Shown here: positions 56,342 through 64,000 of the stretch, in pieces
Layout: each line of letters begins with the position of its first letter
Numbering within the stretch: position 1 is the first letter of the stretch
The notes under the pieces: model-generated
Told to the model about the DNA's origin: nothing
What the model saw: only the letters and a program-made list of their open reading frames with translations
Databases searched by the model: none
Made by a program: the position numbers and the translations under genes
Assembly (NCBI GenBank): GCA_947493955.1
Contig: CANLSQ010000001.1
Coordinates: forward strand, 1,488,001 to 1,552,000
Length of the DNA: 64,000 bases
DNA from: an uncultured Sphingomonadaceae bacterium
GTDB taxonomy: Bacteria > Pseudomonadota > Alphaproteobacteria > Sphingomonadales > Sphingomonadaceae
Direction: 5' to 3'

Positions 56342-57064
56342 TCACCATTTTTCAGCCCACGGTCGGACGTCCATTTCAAAAGTCCAGGCGCTGCGTGGTT
56401 GCTCGTGTAACATCACATAATTCTGTGCCAGATCATCCGGATTGACGACGCCGTCATTGGCTTTGCGCTCCTCATAATCCGGCAGCATGCCTTTGATCCA
56501 ATCGGTGTCCACGGCCGCGTCAATCACGACATGGGCGACATGAATATTTTGCGGGCCCATTTCGCGGGCAAGGCTTTGCACCATATTGCGAAGTGCGCCT
56601 TTCGCGCTGGCAAAGGCTCCAAAACCGGCGGCTCCGCGCATGCTGGCGGTCGCGCCGGTAAAGATGATCGAACCATGGCCACGTTTCGTCATGACGCGCG
56701 CTGCTTCACGTCCAGCAAGGAAACCGGCAAAAGTTGCCATTTCCCAGATTTTCAAAAACTTCTGCGCGCTGGTGTCGAGGATTGTCATCGGCACATTGGC
56801 GCCGACGTTAAACACCACGCAATCCAGCGGGCCGATATTGGCTTCGATGTCGGCGAACAAGGCCTCCACCTGATCTTCCTTGCGGGCATCACAGGAAAAT
56901 CCGTGGGCCTGCTTGCCGGCGCTGCGAAGCTCTTCAACCAGTGGCTCCAGTTTCTCGCCACCGCGCCTTGCACCGCAGACAGTGTAGTCTTTTTCGGCGA
57001 AAGCGCGCATGATCGCGCTACCGATGGCATCACCAGCACCGATAACCAAAACCACTTTTCCCAT
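56342..57064 (-). CDS. Short-chain dehydrogenase/reductase family protein lacking the catalytic Tyr
   Basis: A 240-aa SDR. The cofactor motif is LVIGAGDAIGSA (a variant of TGxxxGxG) and NVGAN matches NNAG. In the active site the YxxxK motif reads GAFASAK, with Phe in place of Tyr; the preceding Ser region FTGATAS is kept. It may therefore lack normal dehydrogenase activity. The ATG at 57064 gives the expected N-terminus. Confidence 0.85.
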   Translation of the reverse strand: MGKVVLVIGAGDAIGSAIMRAFAEKDYTVCGARRGGEKLEPLVEELRSAGKQAHGFSCDARKEDQVEALFADIEANIGPLDCVVFNVGANVPMTILDTSAQKFLKIWEMATFAGFLAGREAARVMTKRGHGSIIFTGATASMRGAAGFGAFASAKGALRNMVQSLAREMGPQNIHVAHVVIDAAVDTDWIKGMLPDYEERKANDGVVNPDDLAQNYVMLHEQPRSAWTFEMDVRPWAEKW

Positions 57065-57193
57065 ATGACATCCCAACTATCGAATCATTTTCAGTTTCAA
57101 TATGAAACCATGTTCTGATGCTTAAAGCAATGCAGTGTTGGAAAATGACAATTCGCACTAGGCGGAATCGGGACTGCTCGTTAAAGGGTTTTC

Positions 57194-59401
57194 ATGACAC
57201 AGACATCTTCGCGCACCGCCGAAAAAATTACACCAGAAATTGTCGCTGAACATGGCCTCAATGAGGAGGAATATCAGCGCATATTAAACGCGCTCGGTCG
57301 CGAACCGAACATCACCGAGCTTGGTATATTTTCGGTCATGTGGTCCGAGCATTGCTCTTACAAGAGCTCGCGCCTGCATTTGAAGAAACTGCCCACGACA
57401 GGCCCTCAGGTGATTTGCGGTCCGGGTGAAAATGCAGGTGTAATCGACATTGGCGACGGCCAGGCCGCGATCTTTAAAATGGAGAGCCATAACCACCCGT
57501 CCTACATTGAACCCTATCAAGGTGCGGCAACTGGCGTCGGCGGGATATTGCGCGACGTCTTCACCATGGGCGCGCGTCCTGTGGCCAATTTGAACGCGTT
57601 GCGATTCGGACGGCCAGAACATCCGAAGATGAAGCATCTCGTCAAAGGCGTGGTTGCTGGTATTGGCGGTTATGGCAATTGTGTTGGTGTCCCAACCGTC
57701 GGCGGTGAAACCAATTTCCACGAAGCCTATGATGGCAATATCATTGTCAATGCGATGACCGTTGGCGTGGCAGATGCGGACAAGATTTTCTATTCAGCCG
57801 CTAGCGGTGTTGGCAACCCGATTGTTTATGTCGGATCGAAAACCGGCCGCGACGGCATTCATGGTGCGACCATGGCCAGCGCGGAATTTGATGATGACAG
57901 CGATGAGAAGCGCCCCACCGTTCAGGTCGGTGATCCGTTCACGGAGAAGCTACTGATCGAGGCCTGTCTGGAACTCATGGCGTCCGACGCAATTGTCGCC
58001 ATTCAGGATATGGGCGCAGCCGGTCTGACCAGCTCCAGTGTCGAGATGGCGACTAATGGCGAGGTCGGCATCATTCTCGACATGGACAAAGTGCCGTGCC
58101 GCGAGACGGAAATGACCGCTTATGAAATGATGCTGTCCGAAAGTCAGGAACGCATGTTGATGGTCCTGAAACCCGGCCGCGAGGAAATGGCCGAGGCGAT
58201 CTTTACCAAATGGGAATTGGACTTTGCCGTGATTGGTGAAGTGACCGACACGCGCCGCATGGTGTTGACCCATAAAGGCGAAACGGTGTGCGACATTCCG
58301 CTCGGCCCACTCGCCGATGATGCACCGCTTTACGACCGGCCGCATCTCAGTCAGGAAGAATATAGGGCACATGTCGCAACCAAACCGCTCGGCGATGTTC
58401 CGGAAAGCACCGACATTGGCGCGGACCTGCTCAAGATGATGGCAAGCCCTGCCCTCGCCTCACGCCGCTGGATCTGGGAGCAATATGATAGCCAAGTTGG
58501 CGCTGACACCTGCCAGCGCTCTGGCGGCGATGCGGCTGTCGTTCGCGTCCATGGCACCAACAAGGGCCTCGCCATCACCACCGACTGCACGCCGCGCTAT
58601 TGCAAGGCTGATCCTGTCGAAGGCGGCAAGCAGGCGATTGCCGAAGCCTATCGCAACCTGACCGCTGTCGGCGCGAAACCACTGGCGACAACCGATTGCA
58701 TGAACTTTGGCAATCCCGAAAAGCCGCATATCATGGCGCAATTTGTCGGCTGTATCGAAGGCATGGCGGAAGCTTGTGAAGCGCTGGATATGCCGATCGT
58801 ATCGGGCAATGTGAGCCTGTATAACGAGACCACTGGTGCCGATGGCGTAAGCCATGCGATTTTGCCGACCCCGGCTATTGGCGCCGTGGGGTTGATTGAT
58901 GATCTCGATAAAATGATGACCATTGGGTTCAAGAATGATGGCGATTACATCGCTACAATTGGCTTCCACTATGAGGAGCTGGGCCAATCGCTCTGGATGC
59001 GAGAAATTCATGGCAGCGAAGACGGAGCTCCTCCGACGGTCGATTTGAAAGATGAAAGCCTGACGGGCCGTACGGTCAGGCAGTTGATCAAGGATGGTAA
59101 AGTGACGGCTGTTCACGATGTCAGCGATGGTGGACTTGCCGTCGCGCTAGCCGAGATGGCGCTAGCAGGCAATTTGGGTGCAAAAGTCCAAGATATGACC
59201 AGCGCTTTTGCCTTTAGTGAAGCGCAAGGCCGCTACATTGTGACCTATCGCAACGAGGATGACCTAGATCCAGAAAAAGTGCCATTCACCAAAATCGGTA
59301 GAGTGAAAGGCGATGCGCTTGTCTTGAACGGACAGGCTGTTCCTGTCGCCAACCTCCGCGAAGCCAGTGACAGTTTCTTCCGCGACTGGATGAAAGACTA
59401 G
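57194..59401 (+). CDS. purL: Phosphoribosylformylglycinamidine synthase subunit PurL
   Basis: A 735-aa protein of the short PurL form that works with separate PurQ and PurS. Motifs: [55 protein letters not shown] and [15 protein letters not shown]. It makes FGAM in purine synthesis. purQ and purS are not in the window. Confidence 0.97.
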   Translation: MTQTSSRTAEKITPEIVAEHGLNEEEYQRILNALGREPNITELGIFSVMWSEHCSYKSSRLHLKKLPTTGPQVICGPGENAGVIDIGDGQAAIFKMESHNHPSYIEPYQGAATGVGGILRDVFTMGARPVANLNALRFGRPEHPKMKHLVKGVVAGIGGYGNCVGVPTVGGETNFHEAYDGNIIVNAMTVGVADADKIFYSAASGVGNPIVYVGSKTGRDGIHGATMASAEFDDDSDEKRPTVQVGDPFTEKLLIEACLELMASDAIVAIQDMGAAGLTSSSVEMATNGEVGIILDMDKVPCRETEMTAYEMMLSESQERMLMVLKPGREEMAEAIFTKWELDFAVIGEVTDTRRMVLTHKGETVCDIPLGPLADDAPLYDRPHLSQEEYRAHVATKPLGDVPESTDIGADLLKMMASPALASRRWIWEQYDSQVGADTCQRSGGDAAVVRVHGTNKGLAITTDCTPRYCKADPVEGGKQAIAEAYRNLTAVGAKPLATTDCMNFGNPEKPHIMAQFVGCIEGMAEACEALDMPIVSGNVSLYNETTGADGVSHAILPTPAIGAVGLIDDLDKMMTIGFKNDGDYIATIGFHYEELGQSLWMREIHGSEDGAPPTVDLKDESLTGRTVRQLIKDGKVTAVHDVSDGGLAVALAEMALAGNLGAKVQDMTSAFAFSEAQGRYIVTYRNEDDLDPEKVPFTKIGRVKGDALVLNGQAVPVANLREASDSFFRDWMKD

Positions 59402-59405
59402 CCGC

Positions 59406-60935
59406 TCAAGCGTTCAACCCAACGCTGTCCAGAAACGGCGACGAAAATGCATCGCGCTCTGCCGCGTCGGGCAACAGCAATTTTCGCACCTGATTCCAGC
59501 GATCCACGCTGCCGCCATATCCGCGTCGCACGCGGGCCTTGGTAAGGTCATGCATCTTGCCCCAATGCTGGGTGAACGGCATCCCTGCCGCCTCCAGCCG
59601 CTGACCGGCCAGCGTAATCAGCTTGCGCGTCGCAGGCGTGTCGATGCCGTCAATATCAATGACACAGCATGGATCATAGCGCGTGAATGCCATCATACCG
59701 GGCGATTTTTGCGCGTAGCGACATGTGAACACGACCGGAGCGCTTTTGTGGACGAGGAATGCCTGACGCATGATTTCGAGCGCGGTTGTTACCTGCGCAA
59801 TCGGTACGGCAAAACCGGAACTCGCAATCCCCTCGCGCGCGCTGGTGAAGCTGTATGTTTCGCCGGGCAGCCGCCATTCATGCGGCCGGTCGGAACGCAC
59901 CTTCAACTCTGCCTGGATCAGCAAGCTCGTGGCCGTATTGCGCAGGTCCGGGAACATCTTGATCGCCGATGCAATCAGGCGCGGTAGATCGGTTCCCGGT
60001 TCTGCTTCGGATTTCAGGTTATAATCCGGTCGGTATCCCGGCGGACACAATTCTTTGTAGCGCACCGTCGTATACCCGATGTCCATTTTGTTGGGGTCAA
60101 GGATTACCTGGAAAAAATAAGGCCTACGGGTCTGGTCCGGCAAACCTGACCCACGAAAATCAAGCATGTTCAGCGCGCCTTGCAGTTGGCCATAGGGAAT
60201 ATGGAGCAGAGACGAGTTGAGCAGATAGCGTCCTGTAGAACGCAGCATCACGCTATGGACAATACCAAGAGCGCCGAGGCTGACAATCGCAGCATCAAAT
60301 TTGGCATCATCCCGGACCAGTGTAGCGCCAAGCTTGGCCGCGAAGTTTGCCGTCATCACGGGTGCTCTGGCCGGTTCGATCCACAGATTCTGGGTGGCGG
60401 TAAGAATTTGAATGCCCGCAACTTCGCTTTCCATCGCGCCAACGTCGATTGCCGATCCATGCACTCCGGTTCCAATGGCGCCCGCTATCGTCTGGCCGTT
60501 GCTCGCCCCCGATGTCCGCAGCGCACGACGACGCGTTTTGGTTTCTAGCCGCTCGTTAATCTTGGAAATATTGGTCCCGCACTGCACCAGGTACAGGTCA
60601 TCGACCGACGTGGCGCTGTTCACATCGACATCATTCGATCCGACCTTGAATGTCCAGTCGAGATTGGCAGTTTCCACTATCCAACCGTCCCTGACGGCAG
60701 GGATATCAGAGAAGGACCAGCGTGATCCGCAAGCCCGTATCTGCACCCCCGCTTGCAGGGCATCAGCGATAATGCCTTGTAACCGCGCTGCCGTTGCCCG
60801 CATTCCCGACATGGTCGCCCGCGTCGGGTTTTCATTGTGAACCCTCAACCGCTTGGCAATCGGTACCTTGATATTGAAGTGATGGTTCACCCATTCAATA
60901 TTATTGTTCACCTGGATTTGATTGGGGGGCATCAT
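59406..60935 (-). CDS. FAD-linked oxidase, aldonolactone (ALO)-type VAO family
   Basis: A 509-aa flavoprotein. The N-terminal FAD domain has RACGSRWSFSDI and GAIGTGVHGSAI; the C-terminal part has TQHWGKMHD, like D-arabinono-1,4-lactone and sugar oxidases. A His in the GTGVHG motif is near the usual flavin-attachment position of the family. No signal peptide. Substrate unknown. It ends 4 bases after purL on the opposite strand. Confidence 0.8.
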   Translation of the reverse strand: MMPPNQIQVNNNIEWVNHHFNIKVPIAKRLRVHNENPTRATMSGMRATAARLQGIIADALQAGVQIRACGSRWSFSDIPAVRDGWIVETANLDWTFKVGSNDVDVNSATSVDDLYLVQCGTNISKINERLETKTRRRALRTSGASNGQTIAGAIGTGVHGSAIDVGAMESEVAGIQILTATQNLWIEPARAPVMTANFAAKLGATLVRDDAKFDAAIVSLGALGIVHSVMLRSTGRYLLNSSLLHIPYGQLQGALNMLDFRGSGLPDQTRRPYFFQVILDPNKMDIGYTTVRYKELCPPGYRPDYNLKSEAEPGTDLPRLIASAIKMFPDLRNTATSLLIQAELKVRSDRPHEWRLPGETYSFTSAREGIASSGFAVPIAQVTTALEIMRQAFLVHKSAPVVFTCRYAQKSPGMMAFTRYDPCCVIDIDGIDTPATRKLITLAGQRLEAAGMPFTQHWGKMHDLTKARVRRGYGGSVDRWNQVRKLLLPDAAERDAFSSPFLDSVGLNA

Positions 60936-60964
60936 GTTTCTCCCGTCCGGCCGAATGTCGCGGA

Positions 60965-61276
60965 CTATTCGTCGGTACTACCTTCATCTGAAGGCACTTT
61001 GGCACAGTAATATTCGATGGTAGCGGGTTGATAGAAACCCAAAGTCAGCACCGTGATCAACGATTGCCCGAAGTTTGTCTTAACCCGCACCTCATCGATC
61101 AGGTTGGTCTGACAATCGGCAACGTTGCGTGGCTGGCCCCGGGGAAGCAGATAGGCCTTGCTGTTTACTATCGCATGCTCACCATCGGGGTTCGGCCGCT
61201 CCACGACAAGCCGATGCTCAGCGCAGCCCGTTAGCAGCACCGAGCTGACCAAAATGAATGAAAACCGTATTTCCAT
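60965..61276 (-). CDS. Bor/Iss-like lipoprotein
   Basis: A 103-aa lipoprotein (lipobox LTGC, Cys18) from the ATG at 61276, preceded by GAGGGGA. Two further cysteines are near residues 55 and 91. The C-terminal TLGFYQPATIEYYCAK resembles Bor/Iss-type small lipoproteins, but the match is weak. The neighbours give no clue. Confidence 0.65.
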   Translation of the reverse strand: MEIRFSFILVSSVLLTGCAEHRLVVERPNPDGEHAIVNSKAYLLPRGQPRNVADCQTNLIDEVRVKTNFGQSLITVLTLGFYQPATIEYYCAKVPSDEGSTDE

Positions 61277-61489
61277 GATACTGTCCCCTCTCAACACCGT
61301 CGGCCCATTATTGAACTCAAAGGTTTGAAAAATCGGACGACCCGGATTGTTTATCGCTTAAACACAGGACGATCACAATGGGGGATTTCTGCCAGCTGAT
61401 CTGGGGTAAAACTGATAATTCGCAAAATGCCGAGGCAAAAGGGCGTCTACGATCAGTTTGGGCAATTACATCAAACACAGGACAGCGAT

Positions 61490-61912
61490 ATGACGGAGCT
61501 ACACTGGACAGAGATCGGCAAGAACGCGCTAATACTGATACGCGACTTGTGCGTTTTGGGAATATTGGCTTTTTTCCTGTTTTTCCCAATCGAATTTGGA
61601 GAACAATTGGGAAAGACAAATATTGGCCGCTTCAGTGCATTCGGGGTTGAGGTCGAATTGCAAGCCAAAGAGGTTCGCGATCAGGCAGAAGCCGCCAAAA
61701 CAGAAGTTACCGCGGCACAAGAGGCTGTCGATCAGACGCTTTCCGACCTGAGAACATGGTCCCGAACCAATCCACAAATCAGATTGCGCGCCAATCAGCT
61801 GGAAGAAAAAGTCATGCAGTCGTCAGAAAGACTGAACAAAGCGGAGATGGAGATAGAAAGCTCCGTCAAAGGTTACGACATACTGGTGAAAAAAATAGAA
61901 GCAGCGCAATAG
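61490..61912 (+). CDS. Small membrane protein with coiled coil
   Basis: A 140-aa protein with one N-terminal helix (about residues 13-33) and a long coiled-coil region (about 55-135) with heptad-like charges (KEVRDQAEAAKTEV, RLNKAEMEIESSVKG). The ATG at 61490 follows AGGAC. No family recognised; it could be a scaffold or a phage-type spanin-like protein, but there is no phage context. Confidence 0.6.
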   Translation: MTELHWTEIGKNALILIRDLCVLGILAFFLFFPIEFGEQLGKTNIGRFSAFGVEVELQAKEVRDQAEAAKTEVTAAQEAVDQTLSDLRTWSRTNPQIRLRANQLEEKVMQSSERLNKAEMEIESSVKGYDILVKKIEAAQ

Positions 61913-61926
61913 CCGCCCCTGCTACC

Positions 61927-62730
61927 TTAAGCCGGCTGACCCAACAAGTTATAGGGATCAATTCCCTGCGCTTCATAAGCGGCATGGGCCTGCTTGTAAT
62001 AGACCGGTTCACTGATATTCAAAAAGGCGCGTGCTTCGTCGAGCGGCATGGCCAGTATCTTTTCAATATCATAATAAGCCAGCCTCTTGGCCGCCTTACC
62101 AAGTTTTTGACCCTCGCGAACGGCTTTCAAGACGGGAGCATCGGACGGTGCCTGCTTCTTCATTTCCAGTGCACCGGCATAAGCAATGAATAGAATTCCA
62201 AGATTGGGGTTCTGACCATATGTGAAGGCCAGCACGCATTGTTCGCCCAAAGCATCGCGGCCATAGCCGGTCAGGACATGCAGCAAATCATGCGTATCGC
62301 GCATCCGGTCGCCAAACCATTCGGTAACATCGTTGCGCTTTTCATAGTTCGCGCCGTAGCGGTCAAACTCAGCCACCAGTCCGGCAGCGGTCAGGCCTTC
62401 TTTTTCCATGAAACGAACATAGGCCTGCCCCAGGCTGTCGGCAGGAAGCTCCCGCAGCTTGTCATGATTATCTAGCATGGTTGGCAAATCGACATTGCGC
62501 TCCATCAATTCCTGCGCATGCGGACTTTTCAAAAAGCGCTTGGCATTGCGAACAAAGGCTTTGCCCGCCAGCGCTTCAATAATGTGGAATACTTCCGCCG
62601 TATCTTCCTTGTCCGCAATCAGGTTACGGAAATGACGAAACGCCTTGACCGGACGGATGCCCGGCGTGGAATGCTCAAGATTGAGAAGAGGCATATCCGC
62701 TGGAGAGATGGCTTGGGAAGAAGTCGTCAT
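61927..62730 (-). CDS. Coq4 family ubiquinone biosynthesis protein
   Basis: A 267-aa protein with the Coq4 core. The conserved HDLLH motif with a later Glu (TYGRDALGE-like GYGRDALGE) is the metal site that in COQ4 removes the carboxyl and hydroxylates the ring in ubiquinone synthesis. No strong ribosome site precedes the ATG at 62730. In sphingomonads the family is often called a conserved hypothetical protein. Confidence 0.82.
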   Translation of the reverse strand: MTTSSQAISPADMPLLNLEHSTPGIRPVKAFRHFRNLIADKEDTAEVFHIIEALAGKAFVRNAKRFLKSPHAQELMERNVDLPTMLDNHDKLRELPADSLGQAYVRFMEKEGLTAAGLVAEFDRYGANYEKRNDVTEWFGDRMRDTHDLLHVLTGYGRDALGEQCVLAFTYGQNPNLGILFIAYAGALEMKKQAPSDAPVLKAVREGQKLGKAAKRLAYYDIEKILAMPLDEARAFLNISEPVYYKQAHAAYEAQGIDPYNLLGQPA

Positions 62731-62925
62731 AAAATGAATCGCTTTATTGTCTATTGTTATACGCCTGATAACGACTACTGACATTAATGTCAATAATGAT
62801 ATTTTCTTTCCTACTATGCAGCTCATGGCTATGACAGCGCAGACCAATCCGGCTCACGCATGCCCGGCAAAATCGGGTGTGATTTGTGTGAACTTTGGAA
62901 TTTAACATTCGCCAAGGAATCAGCG

Positions 62926-63600
62926 ATGAAACCCCATGATACCCTGCCCTATACCGAGTTGCCGGACTATTCCGACGAGGAACGCGTGGCACGATCCAGA
63001 GCTTTTTATGACAGCCTGAAATTGCGGCGCACTTGCCGCTATTTCAGTGATGAAACCATTCCGCGTGCTGTGATCGAGAATGCATTACTGGCTGCTGGCA
63101 CTGCGCCAAATGGTGCCAATCATCAGCCATGGCATTTTGCTGTCATAGAGTCTGTGGCCAAGAAAAAGGCGCTGCGCGAAGCCGCCGAACAGGAAGAGCG
63201 AGAATTTTACGAAAACAAAGCCAGCGACGAGTGGCTGGAAGCACTTGGCCCGCTCGGCACCGATGCGGACAAACCGTTTCTTGAGATAGCGCCCTATCTT
63301 ATTGTCATATTCGGTCAGCGTAAGGGCGGCATGATGCCCGGCGAGATGAAGCAAAACTATTATGTCAACGAAAGCGTCGGCATAGCCGCCGGCATGCTGA
63401 TCACCGCGCTGCATGATGCCGGTCTCGCTACCCTCACCCACACGCCCAATCCAATGAAGTTTCTAAACGAGCTTTGCGAGCGGCCAGCCAATGAGAAACC
63501 AATGATGGTACTGGTGGTCGGCAAGCCTGCCTCAGATGCCACTATCCCCGTTCATGCGACATATAAAAAACCGCTGGATCAAATTGCCAGCTGGCTTTGA
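62926..63600 (+). CDS. Nitroreductase-family flavoprotein, iodotyrosine deiodinase-like
   Basis: A 224-aa FMN enzyme. The pattern matches iodotyrosine deiodinase: [29 protein letters not shown], the lid with E-EE-R-E-F-Y and a nearby Lys, and [19 protein letters not shown]. Residues that bind the zwitterion of iodotyrosine appear conserved. The ATG at 62926 follows AAGGA. Reductive dehalogenation of halotyrosines is the likely activity, which is plausible in a marine bacterium. Confidence 0.82.
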   Translation: MKPHDTLPYTELPDYSDEERVARSRAFYDSLKLRRTCRYFSDETIPRAVIENALLAAGTAPNGANHQPWHFAVIESVAKKKALREAAEQEEREFYENKASDEWLEALGPLGTDADKPFLEIAPYLIVIFGQRKGGMMPGEMKQNYYVNESVGIAAGMLITALHDAGLATLTHTPNPMKFLNELCERPANEKPMMVLVVGKPASDATIPVHATYKKPLDQIASWL

Positions 63601-63642
63601 AAATATCTATTCCATTCTGGTTGACCCAGCGAAAGAGATAAA

Positions 63643-64000
63643 ATGAACGCCCCGGAAACCACACGCTATTTAACCCTGGACGCTTTGCGCGGCTTTGCTG
63701 TCATGGGTATATTGCTGATGAACATTATCGCCTTTTCCATGCCGGAAATGGCTTATATGAGCCCCTCCGTTTACGGTGGTACGGACACACCAGATGTCAT
63801 CGCCTGGTTGCTGTCTTTCCTCTTCGTCGATGGCAAGATGCGGGGGCTGTTCACCATCCTGTTTGGTGCGAGCATGATGCTGGTCATCGAGCGCGCTCAA
63901 GCCAAGGGAGAAAATCCGGCGAAGGTCCACTATTCGCGCATGCTCTGGTTGGCATTATTTGGTTTAGCGCATTATTTTCTGATCTGGTGGGGCGATATCC
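63643..64000 (+). CDS. DUF418/DUF1624-type membrane protein, 5' part
   Basis: Open from an ATG at 63643 to the window end (119 codons). The N-terminus RYLTLDALRGFAVMGILLMNI is the start of DUF418-type multispanning proteins related to heparan-alpha-glucosaminide acetyltransferases. GAAAGAG lies upstream. The gene continues past the window. Confidence 0.8.
   Translation, partial: MNAPETTRYLTLDALRGFAVMGILLMNIIAFSMPEMAYMSPSVYGGTDTPDVIAWLLSFLFVDGKMRGLFTILFGASMMLVIERAQAKGENPAKVHYSRMLWLALFGLAHYFLIWWGDI

Overview
This window looks like chromosomal DNA of a sphingomonad (Alphaproteobacteria, Sphingomonadales), probably a marine, moderate-GC genus such as Parasphingorhabdus or Sphingorhabdus. The order-level call rests on a serine palmitoyltransferase with its acyl carrier protein, a bacterial ceramide synthase and many sphingomonad-type accessory families. 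The genus is inference. I see no rRNA, tRNA, CRISPR array, insertion sequence or prophage.

Layout. 1-4.5 kb: a minus-strand run with an NfrB-like glycosyltransferase, an NfrA-C-like partner, a TSUP exporter and a TIGR02186 membrane protein. 4.7-13.9 kb: an MFS transporter with a thioesterase, a GST/DsbA/crotonase operon, an NAPE-PLD-like hydrolase, TIGR03032, DUF2461 and a methyltransferase. 14-23.2 kb: an accessory-looking block with a molybdopterin oxidoreductase, two convergent operons that share one palindromic operator next to a TetR gene, a LuxR solo and a Rieske oxygenase. 23.2-25.4 kb: obg and proB.

25.4-38.4 kb is the most coherent region, an extended sphingolipid locus. It holds a CerR-like reductase, a P450, a Pycsar-effector-like membrane protein, acyl carrier protein, serine palmitoyltransferase, a crotonase, a cupin, a Tam41-like nucleotidyltransferase homologue, a ceramide-kinase-like lipid kinase, DUF2141, lptF-lptG, a membrane desaturase and the ceramide synthase. 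Together these could make, modify and export sphingolipids.

38.5-63.6 kb is mainly core: a serine hydrolase, xth, erpA, an M23 peptidase, a tgt-glnE-bcp-DUF455 run, and an xseB-ispA-coaD-ppi-queA run. Queuosine genes tgt and queA lie close together, separated by a bufferin-like lipoprotein and an unknown exported protein. After these come small membrane proteins, a LysR regulator, purL, an FAD-linked oxidase, Coq4 and an iodotyrosine-deiodinase-like flavoprotein. The window ends inside a DUF418-type membrane protein.

The strongest leads are the expanded sphingolipid locus with its orphan PycTM-like protein, the TetR regulon with two matching operators, and a hairpin with pseudoknot potential at 54.34-54.39 kb.
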